Shown in pieces: positions 43,538 through 52,407 of a DNA stretch of 64,000 nucleotides. The notes beneath the pieces were generated by a model, which ran no database searches, had not been told where the DNA came from, and saw nothing but the letters and a program-made list of their open reading frames with translations. The position numbers were made by a program, and so were the translations under genes. This DNA comes from Olleya aquimaris. GTDB taxonomy: Bacteria; Bacteroidota; Bacteroidia; Flavobacteriales; Flavobacteriaceae. Each line of letters begins with the position of its first letter. Position 1 is the first letter of the stretch. The stretch covers positions 496,001 to 560,000 of the forward strand of contig NZ_QLLO01000001.1 in the NCBI RefSeq assembly GCF_003259525.1, given 5' to 3'.

Positions 43538-46500
43538 ATGAAAACAAAATCCTTGTTTGGGAAGGTGGCTGTTGCTATAACTTATCTTATAGTTTTTTTG
43601 AGCGGTATATCAAACACCTATGCTCAATGTCCTACAATTACAGATTCAAACCCAATAGTTTGTGATGCATCTGGTTTAATTTTTGATGACCTAAATATTT
43701 ATGCTACAAGTAGCAATGGTATTATTTGGTATGATCAGCCAACAAACGGTAATCCTTTTAACGGTAGTCAACTAGTTAATGAAGGTACTTATTATGCAGA
43801 TGATAATACTGGATCTTGTGGTGTTAGAAACTCTATAACAGTATCTTTTCAAGTACCACCTACAGGTCAAAATCTAGATGCCATATTTTGTGATAATGAA
43901 AATGCTACAATCCAAACTTATATAGATCAGGAGTTACAGTCTCATATACCAATTGGTGGTTCCGTAGCAGTATATTATGATGTCAATTTAACAAGCCAAG
44001 CAAATAGTACTGATGTAATACCATTAGGTGCTACAAACTATTTTATTGTATTCATAGATAGTTCTGGTTGCGAAAGCCAAATTGAGCCAGGTAGTACAGC
44101 AGTATTTTCTGCACCTGCAGATCCAACACCAGCAGATCCGCAAGAGTTTTGTTCTGACACAAATCCCACAGTTGGAGATCTTGATCCGGGAACCACTGGG
44201 TCGTTTAGTTGGTATCAAAATATTAATGGATCTGGAGATCCTATTTTACCAGCACTACCTAATGGAACCCCTTTAATAAACGGGAACACTTACTACGTTC
44301 AAGTAAACGATTTATTTTGTAATAGTAACACAGTGCCTGTAACTGTAATTATTAATGACCCAGTAGATCCTGGTATGTCCAATACCTTAGAGTATTGCGA
44401 AGATAGTATACCAACCTCAGATTTTAATTTGTATGATGTTTTAGGTGGTACTCCAGATACAACAGGTAGTTGGTCAGGACCATTACCAACCACTGGTGGA
44501 CATTTAGGGACAGTTAATATTTCTACATTAACAGCACCTGGAGATTATGTGTTTACATATACTGTACCAAGCACTGGTGTTTGTCCAGATGGTGTGTCTA
44601 CTGTTACAATAACGATATATCCAGTATTATCTTCAGGAGTTCCTTCTGCAGCAAATCCTGCGACATTTTGTGTTGCCGACTTACCTGCTGCTTACGATTT
44701 ATTTTTGTTATTAGATAATGAAGACCCTAACGGACAGTGGTCTCAAAATGGAACAAACTTAACTTCTCCAGCAGATTTAACTGGTTTGACACCTGGAACA
44801 TATGATTTTATATATACTCAAAATTTAGCGCCAAATCCATGTCCAGAAGAATCAACAACTGTTCAGGTTGTAGTGCTTCAGGATCCTGAAGCAGGAAATG
44901 CTATTAATCAGGTGTTTTGTGAAAATGATTTAGCAGCAAATTCGCCTTTCGATCTATTTAATGCATTAGATGGAACACAAGATAATAATAATGGTGTTTG
45001 GACTGATGCTGCAAATGTTGTAGTTTCTAATCCTATAGATATTTCAACGTTTACGGTAGCAGGAAGCCCTTATTCATTTACATATACTATTGACAATGGT
45101 ACATGTATGGATTCTGAAACAATAACAATTACAGTAGAACCTGCTCCAGAATCAGGAACACCTGTTGCAACTTTTCCAGAGTTTTGTGAAGGTGAAGCAC
45201 CTTCTAACTTTGATTTATTCGATTTATTGGATAACGAAGACCAAACAGGAACATGGTATTTAGGAACAGATAATACTGGTTCAACAATTGCTAATCCGGT
45301 AGATTTATCAGGATATACTGATGGAACGTATAATTTTACTTTTGATGTTGATGCAATAGGATCTTGTGATGATGTTTTAGTTACAGTACAAGTAACTATT
45401 AATCCTTTACCAAATACTGGAGTACCGACGCCTGCAACATTTTGCGAAAATGATTTAGCAGCCAATTCTCCATTAGATTTATTGGGACAATTATCTGGTC
45501 AAGATGCTGGTGGTACATGGACTGATGATAATGCAACTGGAGCTTTGTCCGGAACCAATGTAGATTTAACAATATTAACAATTGGTTCTTATAATTTTTC
45601 ATACACCATTACAGATGCTAATGGATGTACTAATAGTAGTACAGTTGTAATTACAGTAGAAGAAGCACCAGAATCTGGAAATGCTTTAATGCCAGTAGAA
45701 TTTTGTGAAAACGAAGTAGCAGCTAATTCACCATTTGATTTATTTTCATTATTAGATGGAACACAAGATAACAACGGGACATGGTATGTTGGATCAGATA
45801 CATCAGGATCTGTAGCAACTAATCCAGTGGATATTTCAGGTTTAACAACAGGAACTTATGACTATACTTATTCAGTACCAATTATTGGATCCTGTAGCGA
45901 TGTGGATGTAACAGTACAAATTATAATTAACCCAATACCAAATACAGGAGTACCGACGCCTGCAACGTTTTGTGAAAATGACCTAGCAGCTAATTCGCCA
46001 TTAGATTTATTGGGTCAGTTATCAGGTCAAGATGCTGGTGGAACTTGGACAGATGACGATGCTACAGGAGCATTGTCTGGTACAGATGTAGATTTAACTT
46101 TATTGACTATAGGTTCATATAATTTTACATATACCATTACAGCTAATGGATGTACTAATAGTAGTACAGTTGTAATAACTGTAGAAGATGCTCCGGAATC
46201 TGGTACAGTAAATGCACCAGCAGAGTTTTGTTTGGCAGACATAACTACAGGTCAAACTTTTAATTTATTTGATTTATTAACAGATGAAGATCAAACAGGT
46301 ACTTGGACTGACGATGATGCTACAGGTGCTTTAACTGCAAACACAGTTGCTTTAGATGCATTATCTACAGGGACTTTTAATTTTACATTTGATGTTGATG
46401 CAATTGGAACTTGTGATGACGTGTTAGTTACTGTAAGTATAATCATTAACGACACACCTGCACCTACAGTTAATGCAAATCAATCTTTTTGTGATAATGC

Positions 46501-48241
46501 TACAGTAGCAGATTTAACAGCAACAGGGAATTCTATTCAGTGGTATGATGATGCAACTGGAGGAGTTGCTTTAGCAGATACAACAGTTTTAGTTGATGGT
46601 GAAAATTATTTCGCTTCTCAAATAGATCCTGTAACTGGCTGTGAATCTTCAACAAGATCTGAAGTTATAGTTACTATAAATCCAACACCTAATCCAGGTA
46701 ATCCTGCAACAACTCCAATATCTGTGTGTAATGATAATAATGCTGTAGATTTAAATACAGGATTAGATGGTACACAAGATACAGGAGGAGTATGGCAAGA
46801 TGATGATGCTACAGGTGCTTTATCTGGTAATATTTTGGATGCAACTGGGTTAACAGCTGGTTCATACAATTTTACATATTTAGTAACAGCTACAGCACCT
46901 TGTATAGATCAGAGTACAACAATTACAATAACAGTTAGCGAACCTTTAAATGCAGGGACAGACGCTATTTTAGATGTGTGTGATGATAGTGGGACAACAG
47001 ATTTATTTACCTTACTAGGTACAGCAGATACTGGTGGAACATGGTCACCAACTTTAACTAGTGGAACAGGTGTATTTGATCCATTATTAGATGCTGAAGG
47101 TACATATACTTATAGTTTAATTAACGCTTGCGGAATTGATTCTGCAGACGTTATAGTTACAGTTACACAAGCTCCAAACGCTGGTTTAGATGGTAGTTTT
47201 GATATTTGTGTAGTAGATATAGATACCACAAACAGTACTTTAGATTTATTAACTGTTTTACAAGGGACACCAGATGCAACAGGAACATTTGTTAACAACG
47301 ATGGTGCAGCAGGCTTTTCGGGTACGCAACTAGATTTAACTGCAGTTGCAGTTGGAACCTATACTTTTACATATTCCGTTACCGCTATGTCACCTTGTAC
47401 AACTGATGCGACTTCAATTGCAACAGTAACTGTTAATGATAGTCCATCCGTAACTATAATAGACGCTAATCCAGAATTTTGTAGCTCAGAAAATCCAACA
47501 ATTGCAGATCTAAACGCTTCAGTTAGCGGAACAAATATTGTCTGGTATGAAGATGCTAATTCAACTACACCTTTGGATGCGACAGATGCATTACCATTAG
47601 GAACTGAAGATTATTTTGCAACTCAATCTACAGGTTCAGGTTGCGAGTCTTCTGTTAGAATTCAAGTTAATGCTACGGTTAATGATGTACCAACTCCAAC
47701 TCTAATAGATCCAAATCAAGAGTTGTGTATTAATGATGCTCCAACAATTAATGATTTAACATTAAATATATCAGAATACGATTCAACATTAAATAATGTA
47801 ATATGGTATGATGCAGCAACAGGAGGTTCAGCTTATAATAGTACAGCCTTGCTTATAGTTGGGTCAACGTACTTTGCTGTGTTAGTAGATGCAAGTACAG
47901 GTTGCGAAAGCAGTGTTAGACTTCAAGTAACACCAGATTTAACAGGTTGTGGATTGTTAGTTATTCCAGATGGGTTTTCGCCAAATGGAGATGGAACTAA
48001 CGATACTTTTGATATAGATAATGTTAACATTCTTTACCCTAATTTTGAAATTGAAATTTTTAATCGCTACGGAAACATAGTATATAAAGGAAATGCATCT
48101 ACTCCTCGTTTTGACGGTAGATCCAACCAGTCTGGCTCTATGAATCAAGAAGAATTACCAGTTGGTGTTTACTTCTATGTTTTCAACTTTAATGATGGAA
48201 TAAACAAGCCTAAGCAAGGACGTTTATACCTAAGCAGATAA
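43538..48241 (+). CDS. Giant secreted repeat protein with T9SS type B (gliding-motility-associated) C-terminal domain
   Basis: This protein has 1567 residues. The signal peptide ends at N-T-Y-A-Q (about residue 30). Some fifteen Ig-like or PKD-like beta modules of about 80-90 residues follow, most starting around F-C-E-N/D-x-L/A and ending in T-V-T-I-T-V or similar. Several are very alike, with the strings A-T-F-C-E-N-D-L-A-A-N-S-P and D-D-A-T-G-A-L-S-G recurring. The C-terminal 90 residues are a type B sorting domain: I-P-D-G-F-S-P-N-G-D-G-T-N-D-T-F at the start and F-N-R-Y-G-N-I-V-Y further on. Such proteins are moved to the surface by the T9SS, usually with a PorP/SprF partner, here the next gene. 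A role as an adhesin or gliding filament like SprB is a reasonable inference, but the sequence shows no enzyme. Confidence 0.9.
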   Translation: MKTKSLFGKVAVAITYLIVFLSGISNTYAQCPTITDSNPIVCDASGLIFDDLNIYATSSNGIIWYDQPTNGNPFNGSQLVNEGTYYADDNTGSCGVRNSITVSFQVPPTGQNLDAIFCDNENATIQTYIDQELQSHIPIGGSVAVYYDVNLTSQANSTDVIPLGATNYFIVFIDSSGCESQIEPGSTAVFSAPADPTPADPQEFCSDTNPTVGDLDPGTTGSFSWYQNINGSGDPILPALPNGTPLINGNTYYVQVNDLFCNSNTVPVTVIINDPVDPGMSNTLEYCEDSIPTSDFNLYDVLGGTPDTTGSWSGPLPTTGGHLGTVNISTLTAPGDYVFTYTVPSTGVCPDGVSTVTITIYPVLSSGVPSAANPATFCVADLPAAYDLFLLLDNEDPNGQWSQNGTNLTSPADLTGLTPGTYDFIYTQNLAPNPCPEESTTVQVVVLQDPEAGNAINQVFCENDLAANSPFDLFNALDGTQDNNNGVWTDAANVVVSNPIDISTFTVAGSPYSFTYTIDNGTCMDSETITITVEPAPESGTPVATFPEFCEGEAPSNFDLFDLLDNEDQTGTWYLGTDNTGSTIANPVDLSGYTDGTYNFTFDVDAIGSCDDVLVTVQVTINPLPNTGVPTPATFCENDLAANSPLDLLGQLSGQDAGGTWTDDNATGALSGTNVDLTILTIGSYNFSYTITDANGCTNSSTVVITVEEAPESGNALMPVEFCENEVAANSPFDLFSLLDGTQDNNGTWYVGSDTSGSVATNPVDISGLTTGTYDYTYSVPIIGSCSDVDVTVQIIINPIPNTGVPTPATFCENDLAANSPLDLLGQLSGQDAGGTWTDDDATGALSGTDVDLTLLTIGSYNFTYTITANGCTNSSTVVITVEDAPESGTVNAPAEFCLADITTGQTFNLFDLLTDEDQTGTWTDDDATGALTANTVALDALSTGTFNFTFDVDAIGTCDDVLVTVSIIINDTPAPTVNANQSFCDNATVADLTATGNSIQWYDDATGGVALADTTVLVDGENYFASQIDPVTGCESSTRSEVIVTINPTPNPGNPATTPISVCNDNNAVDLNTGLDGTQDTGGVWQDDDATGALSGNILDATGLTAGSYNFTYLVTATAPCIDQSTTITITVSEPLNAGTDAILDVCDDSGTTDLFTLLGTADTGGTWSPTLTSGTGVFDPLLDAEGTYTYSLINACGIDSADVIVTVTQAPNAGLDGSFDICVVDIDTTNSTLDLLTVLQGTPDATGTFVNNDGAAGFSGTQLDLTAVAVGTYTFTYSVTAMSPCTTDATSIATVTVNDSPSVTIIDANPEFCSSENPTIADLNASVSGTNIVWYEDANSTTPLDATDALPLGTEDYFATQSTGSGCESSVRIQVNATVNDVPTPTLIDPNQELCINDAPTINDLTLNISEYDSTLNNVIWYDAATGGSAYNSTALLIVGSTYFAVLVDASTGCESSVRLQVTPDLTGCGLLVIPDGFSPNGDGTNDTFDIDNVNILYPNFEIEIFNRYGNIVYKGNASTPRFDGRSNQSGSMNQEELPVGVYFYVFNFNDGINKPKQGRLYLSR
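45410..46205 (+). repeat. Near-identical protein repeat (A-B-A) inside the giant adhesin
   Basis: The module beginning P-N-T-G-V-P-T-P-A-T-F-C at about 45410 comes again at about 45938, a period of about 528 bases with another module between. The two copies are almost identical in protein over about 85 residues. Their DNA differs at many third codon positions (for example GGACAATTATCT against GGTCAGTTATCA). Confidence 0.75.
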
Positions 48242-48266
48242 TTTTAAATAAACAAAATTTTAAAAA

Positions 48267-49223
48267 ATGAAAAATTTAAATATATATCATAAATCGGCTA
48301 TCATTTTAGTTCTGGCATTAGTGTCATTAAAAAGTGTAGCGCAACAAGATCCTCAATTTACACAGTACATGTATAATATGAGTATTATTAATCCTGCTTA
48401 TGCCACAGCAGATGAAGGCATGCTAAATCTTGGAGGATTATACAGAACACAATGGGTTGGTATAGATGGTGCACCAACCACAGGAAGCTTTTTTGCACAT
48501 ACACCAATCAATGAAAAAATTGAAGTAGGATTATCCTTTACCAACGATAATATTGGTGATGTTGTAAACGAAAACAATATTTATGCAGACTTTGCTTATG
48601 TATTACCTGTTGGACTTGATGCAAAATTATCTTTTGGGTTAAAAGCAGGTGTAACCTTGTTTAATACAGATTTTAATGGATTTAACTTACAATCTGGAGA
48701 CCAATCTACAGATACAGCATTTAACGAAAATACAAGTAAAACGTTTCCAAATTTAGGTATTGGTGCATTTTACTTTTCAGATAATTATTATATCGGATTA
48801 TCAGCACCTAATCTGTTAACTACCAAACATCTTGAAACAGAAAACGGAATTAAAACCACAGGAGTGCAAAATGTACACTACTTTTTAACGGGCGGATATG
48901 TGTTTGATATAAATAAAGATTTAAAATTTAAACCTTCCTTTATGGTTAAAGGTGTTACAGGTGCACCATTGGCAATAGACATAAATGCTAATGTTTTAAT
49001 TAATGAAAAACTAGAAGCAGGTTTAGGATATCGTTTAGAAGATGCCATAATGGCAATGGTTAATTTTAAAGTAACACCTCAATTAAGAGTCGGTTATTCT
49101 TATGATTATACCATCTCAAACTTAGGCGATTATAACTCAGGATCCCATGAAATATTTTTACTATTTGATGTAGATATATTCGGATTTAAAGGTGGATATG
49201 ATAGATCACCACGTTTCTTCTAA
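48267..49223 (+). CDS. PorP/SprF-family type IX secretion membrane protein
   Basis: This 318-residue outer-membrane beta-barrel has its signal peptide ending at S-V-A-Q and the hallmark Q-D-P-Q-F-T-Q-Y-M-Y-N-M-S-I-I-N-P-A-Y-A just after it. In Flavobacterium johnsoniae, SprF is needed to bring the type B substrate SprB to the surface, and each large type B protein tends to have its own PorP/SprF gene next door. The location 25 bases after the giant type B protein gene makes this its probable partner. It should not be taken for the core PorP of the secretion machine, which belongs to a different cluster. Confidence 0.93.
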   Translation: MKNLNIYHKSAIILVLALVSLKSVAQQDPQFTQYMYNMSIINPAYATADEGMLNLGGLYRTQWVGIDGAPTTGSFFAHTPINEKIEVGLSFTNDNIGDVVNENNIYADFAYVLPVGLDAKLSFGLKAGVTLFNTDFNGFNLQSGDQSTDTAFNENTSKTFPNLGIGAFYFSDNYYIGLSAPNLLTTKHLETENGIKTTGVQNVHYFLTGGYVFDINKDLKFKPSFMVKGVTGAPLAIDINANVLINEKLEAGLGYRLEDAIMAMVNFKVTPQLRVGYSYDYTISNLGDYNSGSHEIFLLFDVDIFGFKGGYDRSPRFF

Positions 49224-49239
49224 TAAAAAACTGAAAACA

Positions 49240-51123
49240 ATGAAAAAATATATATACCTATTAGTAACTTTTTTAATAAGCACCTTGTCTGTTGCTCAAA
49301 AAGGAAGTTTAAAACGTATTAATCAACTTTTCGAAATGAAAGCTTATGCAGAAGCTGCAGATTTATACGAAACAAAAGAACGAACTCAAGAAGTATTGCA
49401 AAATTTAGCAGATAGTTATTATTATAATAGCGCTATGCAAAAAGCTAATAAAACTTACAGAGAGTTATTTTTAACTTACGGAGACTCTATAGAAATAGAA
49501 TACTATTTTAAATACGGTCAAGTTTTAAAGGGTGTTAAACAATACAAAGAAGCAGATAAATACTTAGATATTTACTACGGTAAAAGACAAAATACATTAG
49601 CCTTTTTTGAACAATTAGCTAAAACCACTCCTCATACTTTCAAGTTAAAACCATTAGAAAATCCTAACTCAAAAAACGATTTTGGATTATCTTTTTATGG
49701 TAAAGATAAAGTGGCTTTTGCTTCTGGTAGAAATAACAATAATCCAGCATTTGCTTGGAATAATTTACCATACCTAGATTTATACCATGCTACTTTAACC
49801 CAAAATAGAACACTAGAAAACATTACACCTTTTTCAGATGCTATTAATACAGACACGCATGAAAGTAATGCGGTGTTTACTAAAGATGGTAAAACAATGT
49901 ATTTTAATAGAACCAATACAAAACGTACCAAAAAAGATGAAGAGCGTGTAGCACATATTAAAATTTATAAAGCCGAGTTGATTGATGGTCAATGGACAAA
50001 CGTAACACCATTACCATTTACTTCAGATAAATTTAGTACAGAGCATCCTGCATTAAGTAATGACCAAAAAACATTATACTTTGCAAGTGACCAGCCAGGA
50101 GGCTTTGGAGGTTTTGACCTTTATAAGGTTTCCATTATGGAGGATGGTACATATGGTACACCAGAAAATCTAGGAAGCACAATTAATACTAAACATAGAG
50201 AGCAGTTTCCGTTTATTAGTAGTTTAGATGTCCTGTATTTTGCTTCAGATGGTCATCAAGGTTTTGGAGGATTAGACGTGTTTAGAAGCAATTCAGTTAA
50301 CGGTAATTTTGATAAACCTGTTAATTTAGGAGAGCCAATTAATAGTAATTTAGACGATTTTGCTTATGTTGTTAAAGAAAAAGAAGACAAAGGGTATGTG
50401 TCTTCTAATCGTTCTGGTTACGACAGGTTATATGGTTTTGGTAGAGAAGAAAATATCTTAACAAAATACCTTGTAGAAGGTGTAGTAACAGATAAAAACA
50501 GTAAAGAACTTCTAGTAGGTGCTTTAGTAACATTATTTGACGATTCCGATAGAGTATTACAAGACACTATAGTTGGTAATGATGCTACCTATTTATTTAA
50601 AATAGAACCTAATAAAAAATATAAAGTCCGTGGGACACGTAAAGCTTATATTCCTCAAGATGTCGAGTTTTCAACAGATAGTAAAGGAAAAATTCAACAT
50701 AATATAGAGTTGATTTTAGAGTCTTATGCAGATGCTGAAGAACGAGTAAACGAAAACGAAAAAGGAGATGTGCTAATTACGTTAGACAGAATATACTTTG
50801 ATTTTGATAAATCAGATATTCGTCCAGATGCTGCAAAAACACTTGATGTGTTAGTAGATATCATGAAAAAATACCCAGATATGGAGGTGGAAGTATCCTC
50901 TCATACAGATGCAAGAGGACCAGATCAATATAATTTAGATTTATCTAAACGTCGTGCAGCTTCAACAGTAGCATATATTGTAAGTCAAGGTGTATCTGCT
51001 AACCGACTTAGAAGTATTGGTTATGGAGAAATGCAACCTTTAAACCAATGTGTTAAAGAAGGAATATGTACAGACGAAGAATATGATATTAATCGTAGAA
51101 GTGAATTTAAAATTTTGAATTAG
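49240..51123 (+). CDS. OmpA-family peptidoglycan-binding lipidless outer-membrane protein with PD40 repeats (PorE-like)
   Basis: The start at 49240 (M-K-K-Y-I-Y-L-L-V-T-F-L) is chosen because it begins a signal peptide ending at S-V-A-Q. An ATG at 49192 would add 16 residues and overlap the previous gene. The product is 627 residues: TPR-like helices to about 140, PD40/WD40-like beta-propeller blades (L-Y-F-A-S-D-Q-P-G-G-F-G-G-F-D-L-Y and relatives) to about 400, a carboxypeptidase-regulatory-like domain to about 500 and an OmpA domain with Y-F-D-F-D-K-S-D-I-R and S-H-T-D-A-R-G at the end. This is the domain order of PorE, which anchors T9SS assemblies to peptidoglycan. With the two genes before it, it forms a surface module. 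Confidence 0.92.
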   Translation: MKKYIYLLVTFLISTLSVAQKGSLKRINQLFEMKAYAEAADLYETKERTQEVLQNLADSYYYNSAMQKANKTYRELFLTYGDSIEIEYYFKYGQVLKGVKQYKEADKYLDIYYGKRQNTLAFFEQLAKTTPHTFKLKPLENPNSKNDFGLSFYGKDKVAFASGRNNNNPAFAWNNLPYLDLYHATLTQNRTLENITPFSDAINTDTHESNAVFTKDGKTMYFNRTNTKRTKKDEERVAHIKIYKAELIDGQWTNVTPLPFTSDKFSTEHPALSNDQKTLYFASDQPGGFGGFDLYKVSIMEDGTYGTPENLGSTINTKHREQFPFISSLDVLYFASDGHQGFGGLDVFRSNSVNGNFDKPVNLGEPINSNLDDFAYVVKEKEDKGYVSSNRSGYDRLYGFGREENILTKYLVEGVVTDKNSKELLVGALVTLFDDSDRVLQDTIVGNDATYLFKIEPNKKYKVRGTRKAYIPQDVEFSTDSKGKIQHNIELILESYADAEERVNENEKGDVLITLDRIYFDFDKSDIRPDAAKTLDVLVDIMKKYPDMEVEVSSHTDARGPDQYNLDLSKRRAASTVAYIVSQGVSANRLRSIGYGEMQPLNQCVKEGICTDEEYDINRRSEFKILN

Positions 51124-51153
51124 TAAATTTTAGTTTCGTTTAAACAGAAACCT

Positions 51154-51194
51154 AAAAGCCTTTTAGTTAATTAATAAAACTAAAAGGCTTTTTC
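51154..51194 (+). terminator. Terminator after the OmpA-family gene
   Basis: A perfect 15-bp stem, AAAAGCCTTTTAGTT (51154-51168) with AACTAAAAGGCTTTT (51178-51192), has a nine-base A/T loop and ends in T. It is the strongest stem of its kind in the window and separates the surface module from ruvB. Confidence 0.88.
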
Positions 51195-51196
51195 TT

Positions 51197-51204
51197 TATA
51201 TTTG
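51197..51204 (+). promoter_or_regulatory. Probable -7 promoter element of ruvB
   Basis: TATATTTG matches TAnnTTTG, directly after the terminator. The -33 region would overlap the terminator stem and shows no TTTG, so support is partial. It would give a leader of about 75 bases. Confidence 0.4.
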
Positions 51205-51223
51205 TTTTATAGAACTATTAGTT

Positions 51224-51281
51224 ATTTCTGCATAGGCAGGAATCCACTTATAATCAAAAGATTTCCACTAACGTGGGAAAT
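51224..51281 (+). repeat. Two small palindromic repeats in the ruvB leader
   Basis: The first hairpin pairs ATTTCTGC (51224-51231) with GCAGGAAT (51236-51243). The second pairs ATTTCCAC (51261-51268) with GTGGGAAAT (51273-51281, one bulged G). Both look like degraded members of the short palindromes of the type TTCCTGCnnnGCAGGAA and TTCCGCnnnGCGGGAA that are scattered in flavobacterial intergenic DNA. The second covers the GTG codon at 51273, so that GTG is probably not the ruvB start. Confidence 0.5.
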
Positions 51282-51284
51282 GCT

Positions 51285-52307
51285 ATGAACGAAAACCTAG
51301 ACCCAACAAACGAAAATTTTTCTACAGAAGAGTTTGATGCAGAAAAGCAATTAAGACCCTTGTCATTTGATGATTTTACAGGTCAGGATCAAGTGTTGGA
51401 AAACCTTAAAATATTTGTTCAAGCAGCCAATAAAAGGGACGAAGCTTTAGACCATGCGTTGTTTCATGGACCTCCAGGATTAGGTAAAACTACTCTTGCA
51501 AATATTTTAGCAAACGAGCTAGAAGTGGGTATTAAAGTTACCTCTGGTCCAGTTTTAGACAAGCCAGGAGATTTAGCAGGTTTACTAACTAACTTAGATG
51601 ATAGAGACGTTTTATTTATTGACGAAATCCACAGGCTTAGCCCAATTGTAGAAGAGTATTTATATTCTGCAATGGAAGACTATAAAATTGATATTATGAT
51701 CGAGTCTGGTCCAAATGCAAGAACCGTTCAAATCAATCTTAACCCGTTTACTTTAGTTGGTGCTACCACACGTTCGGGATTATTAACAGCTCCTATGAGA
51801 GCGCGTTTTGGTATTCAAAGCAGATTACAATATTATAATACAGAATTGCTAACTACCATTATTCAACGTAGTGCATCTATTTTAGATGTACCAATATCTA
51901 TGGAAGCTGCAATAGAAATAGCAGGACGTAGTCGTGGGACACCTAGAATTGCTAATGCCTTATTACGTCGTGTGCGTGATTTTGCACAAATAAAAGGTAA
52001 TGGTAGCATCGATATTAAAATTGCAAAATATAGCTTAGAAGCATTACATGTAGACGCCTATGGTTTAGATGAAATGGATAACAAAATCTTATCTACCATT
52101 ATCGATAAATTTAAAGGTGGTCCAGTTGGTATAAGTACCATTGCAACAGCAGTATCAGAAAGTACAGAAACAATTGAAGAAGTTTATGAACCCTTTTTAA
52201 TTCAACAAGGCTTTATTATGCGAACACCTCGTGGTCGTGAAGTCACAGAATTAGCCTATAAGCACTTAGGAAAAATTAAAGGACCTACACAAGGTGGATT
52301 GTTTTAA
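51285..52307 (+). CDS. ruvB: Holliday junction branch migration ATPase RuvB
   Basis: This hexameric motor drives branch migration with RuvA. The start at the ATG 51285 (M-N-E-N-L-D-P-T) is preferred to the in-frame GTG at 51273, because that GTG lies in a palindromic repeat. The product is 340 residues, the usual size. Walker A is [11 protein letters not shown], Walker B is L-F-I-D-E-I-H-R-L, sensor 1 is [19 protein letters not shown], and the arginine finger and R-G-T-P-R-I-A-N follow. The C-terminal winged helix ends with R-T-P-R-G-R-E-V-T. ruvA and ruvC are not in this window. Confidence 0.97.
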   Translation: MNENLDPTNENFSTEEFDAEKQLRPLSFDDFTGQDQVLENLKIFVQAANKRDEALDHALFHGPPGLGKTTLANILANELEVGIKVTSGPVLDKPGDLAGLLTNLDDRDVLFIDEIHRLSPIVEEYLYSAMEDYKIDIMIESGPNARTVQINLNPFTLVGATTRSGLLTAPMRARFGIQSRLQYYNTELLTTIIQRSASILDVPISMEAAIEIAGRSRGTPRIANALLRRVRDFAQIKGNGSIDIKIAKYSLEALHVDAYGLDEMDNKILSTIIDKFKGGPVGISTIATAVSESTETIEEVYEPFLIQQGFIMRTPRGREVTELAYKHLGKIKGPTQGGLF

Positions 52308-52366
52308 TATCGCATCATTATAAACTGAAATATCAGATACTAGAATTTCTTTCTTATTAATGCTGC

Positions 52367-52392
52367 TGTCAGTCTGAGCGTAGTCGAAGACT
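52367..52392 (+). repeat. Dispersed palindromic repeat (REP-like), upstream of the P450 gene
   Basis: This copy consists of TGTCAGTCTGAGCGTAGTCG followed by AAGACT. It lies between ruvB and the P450 gene, ending 15 bases before the P450 ATG. It shares the family core GAGCGnAGTCGA with the copy inside polA. Confidence 0.75.
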
Positions 52393-52407
52393 CTTTATAA
52401 AAGATAA

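Noticed and set aside
44024-47298. Several minus-strand open frames of 60-130 codons inside the giant adhesin gene
   Set aside because: They are shadows created by the repetitive, AT-rich codons of the plus-strand gene, with no start context or recognisable protein text.
49192-49239. ATG at 49192 as the start of the OmpA-family gene
   Set aside because: It lies inside the preceding PorP/SprF-like gene and would put a non-signal stretch before the signal peptide starting at 49240.
51273-51284. GTG at 51273 as the start of ruvB
   Set aside because: The codon is part of a palindromic repeat, and the ATG 12 bases later gives a RuvB of standard length.
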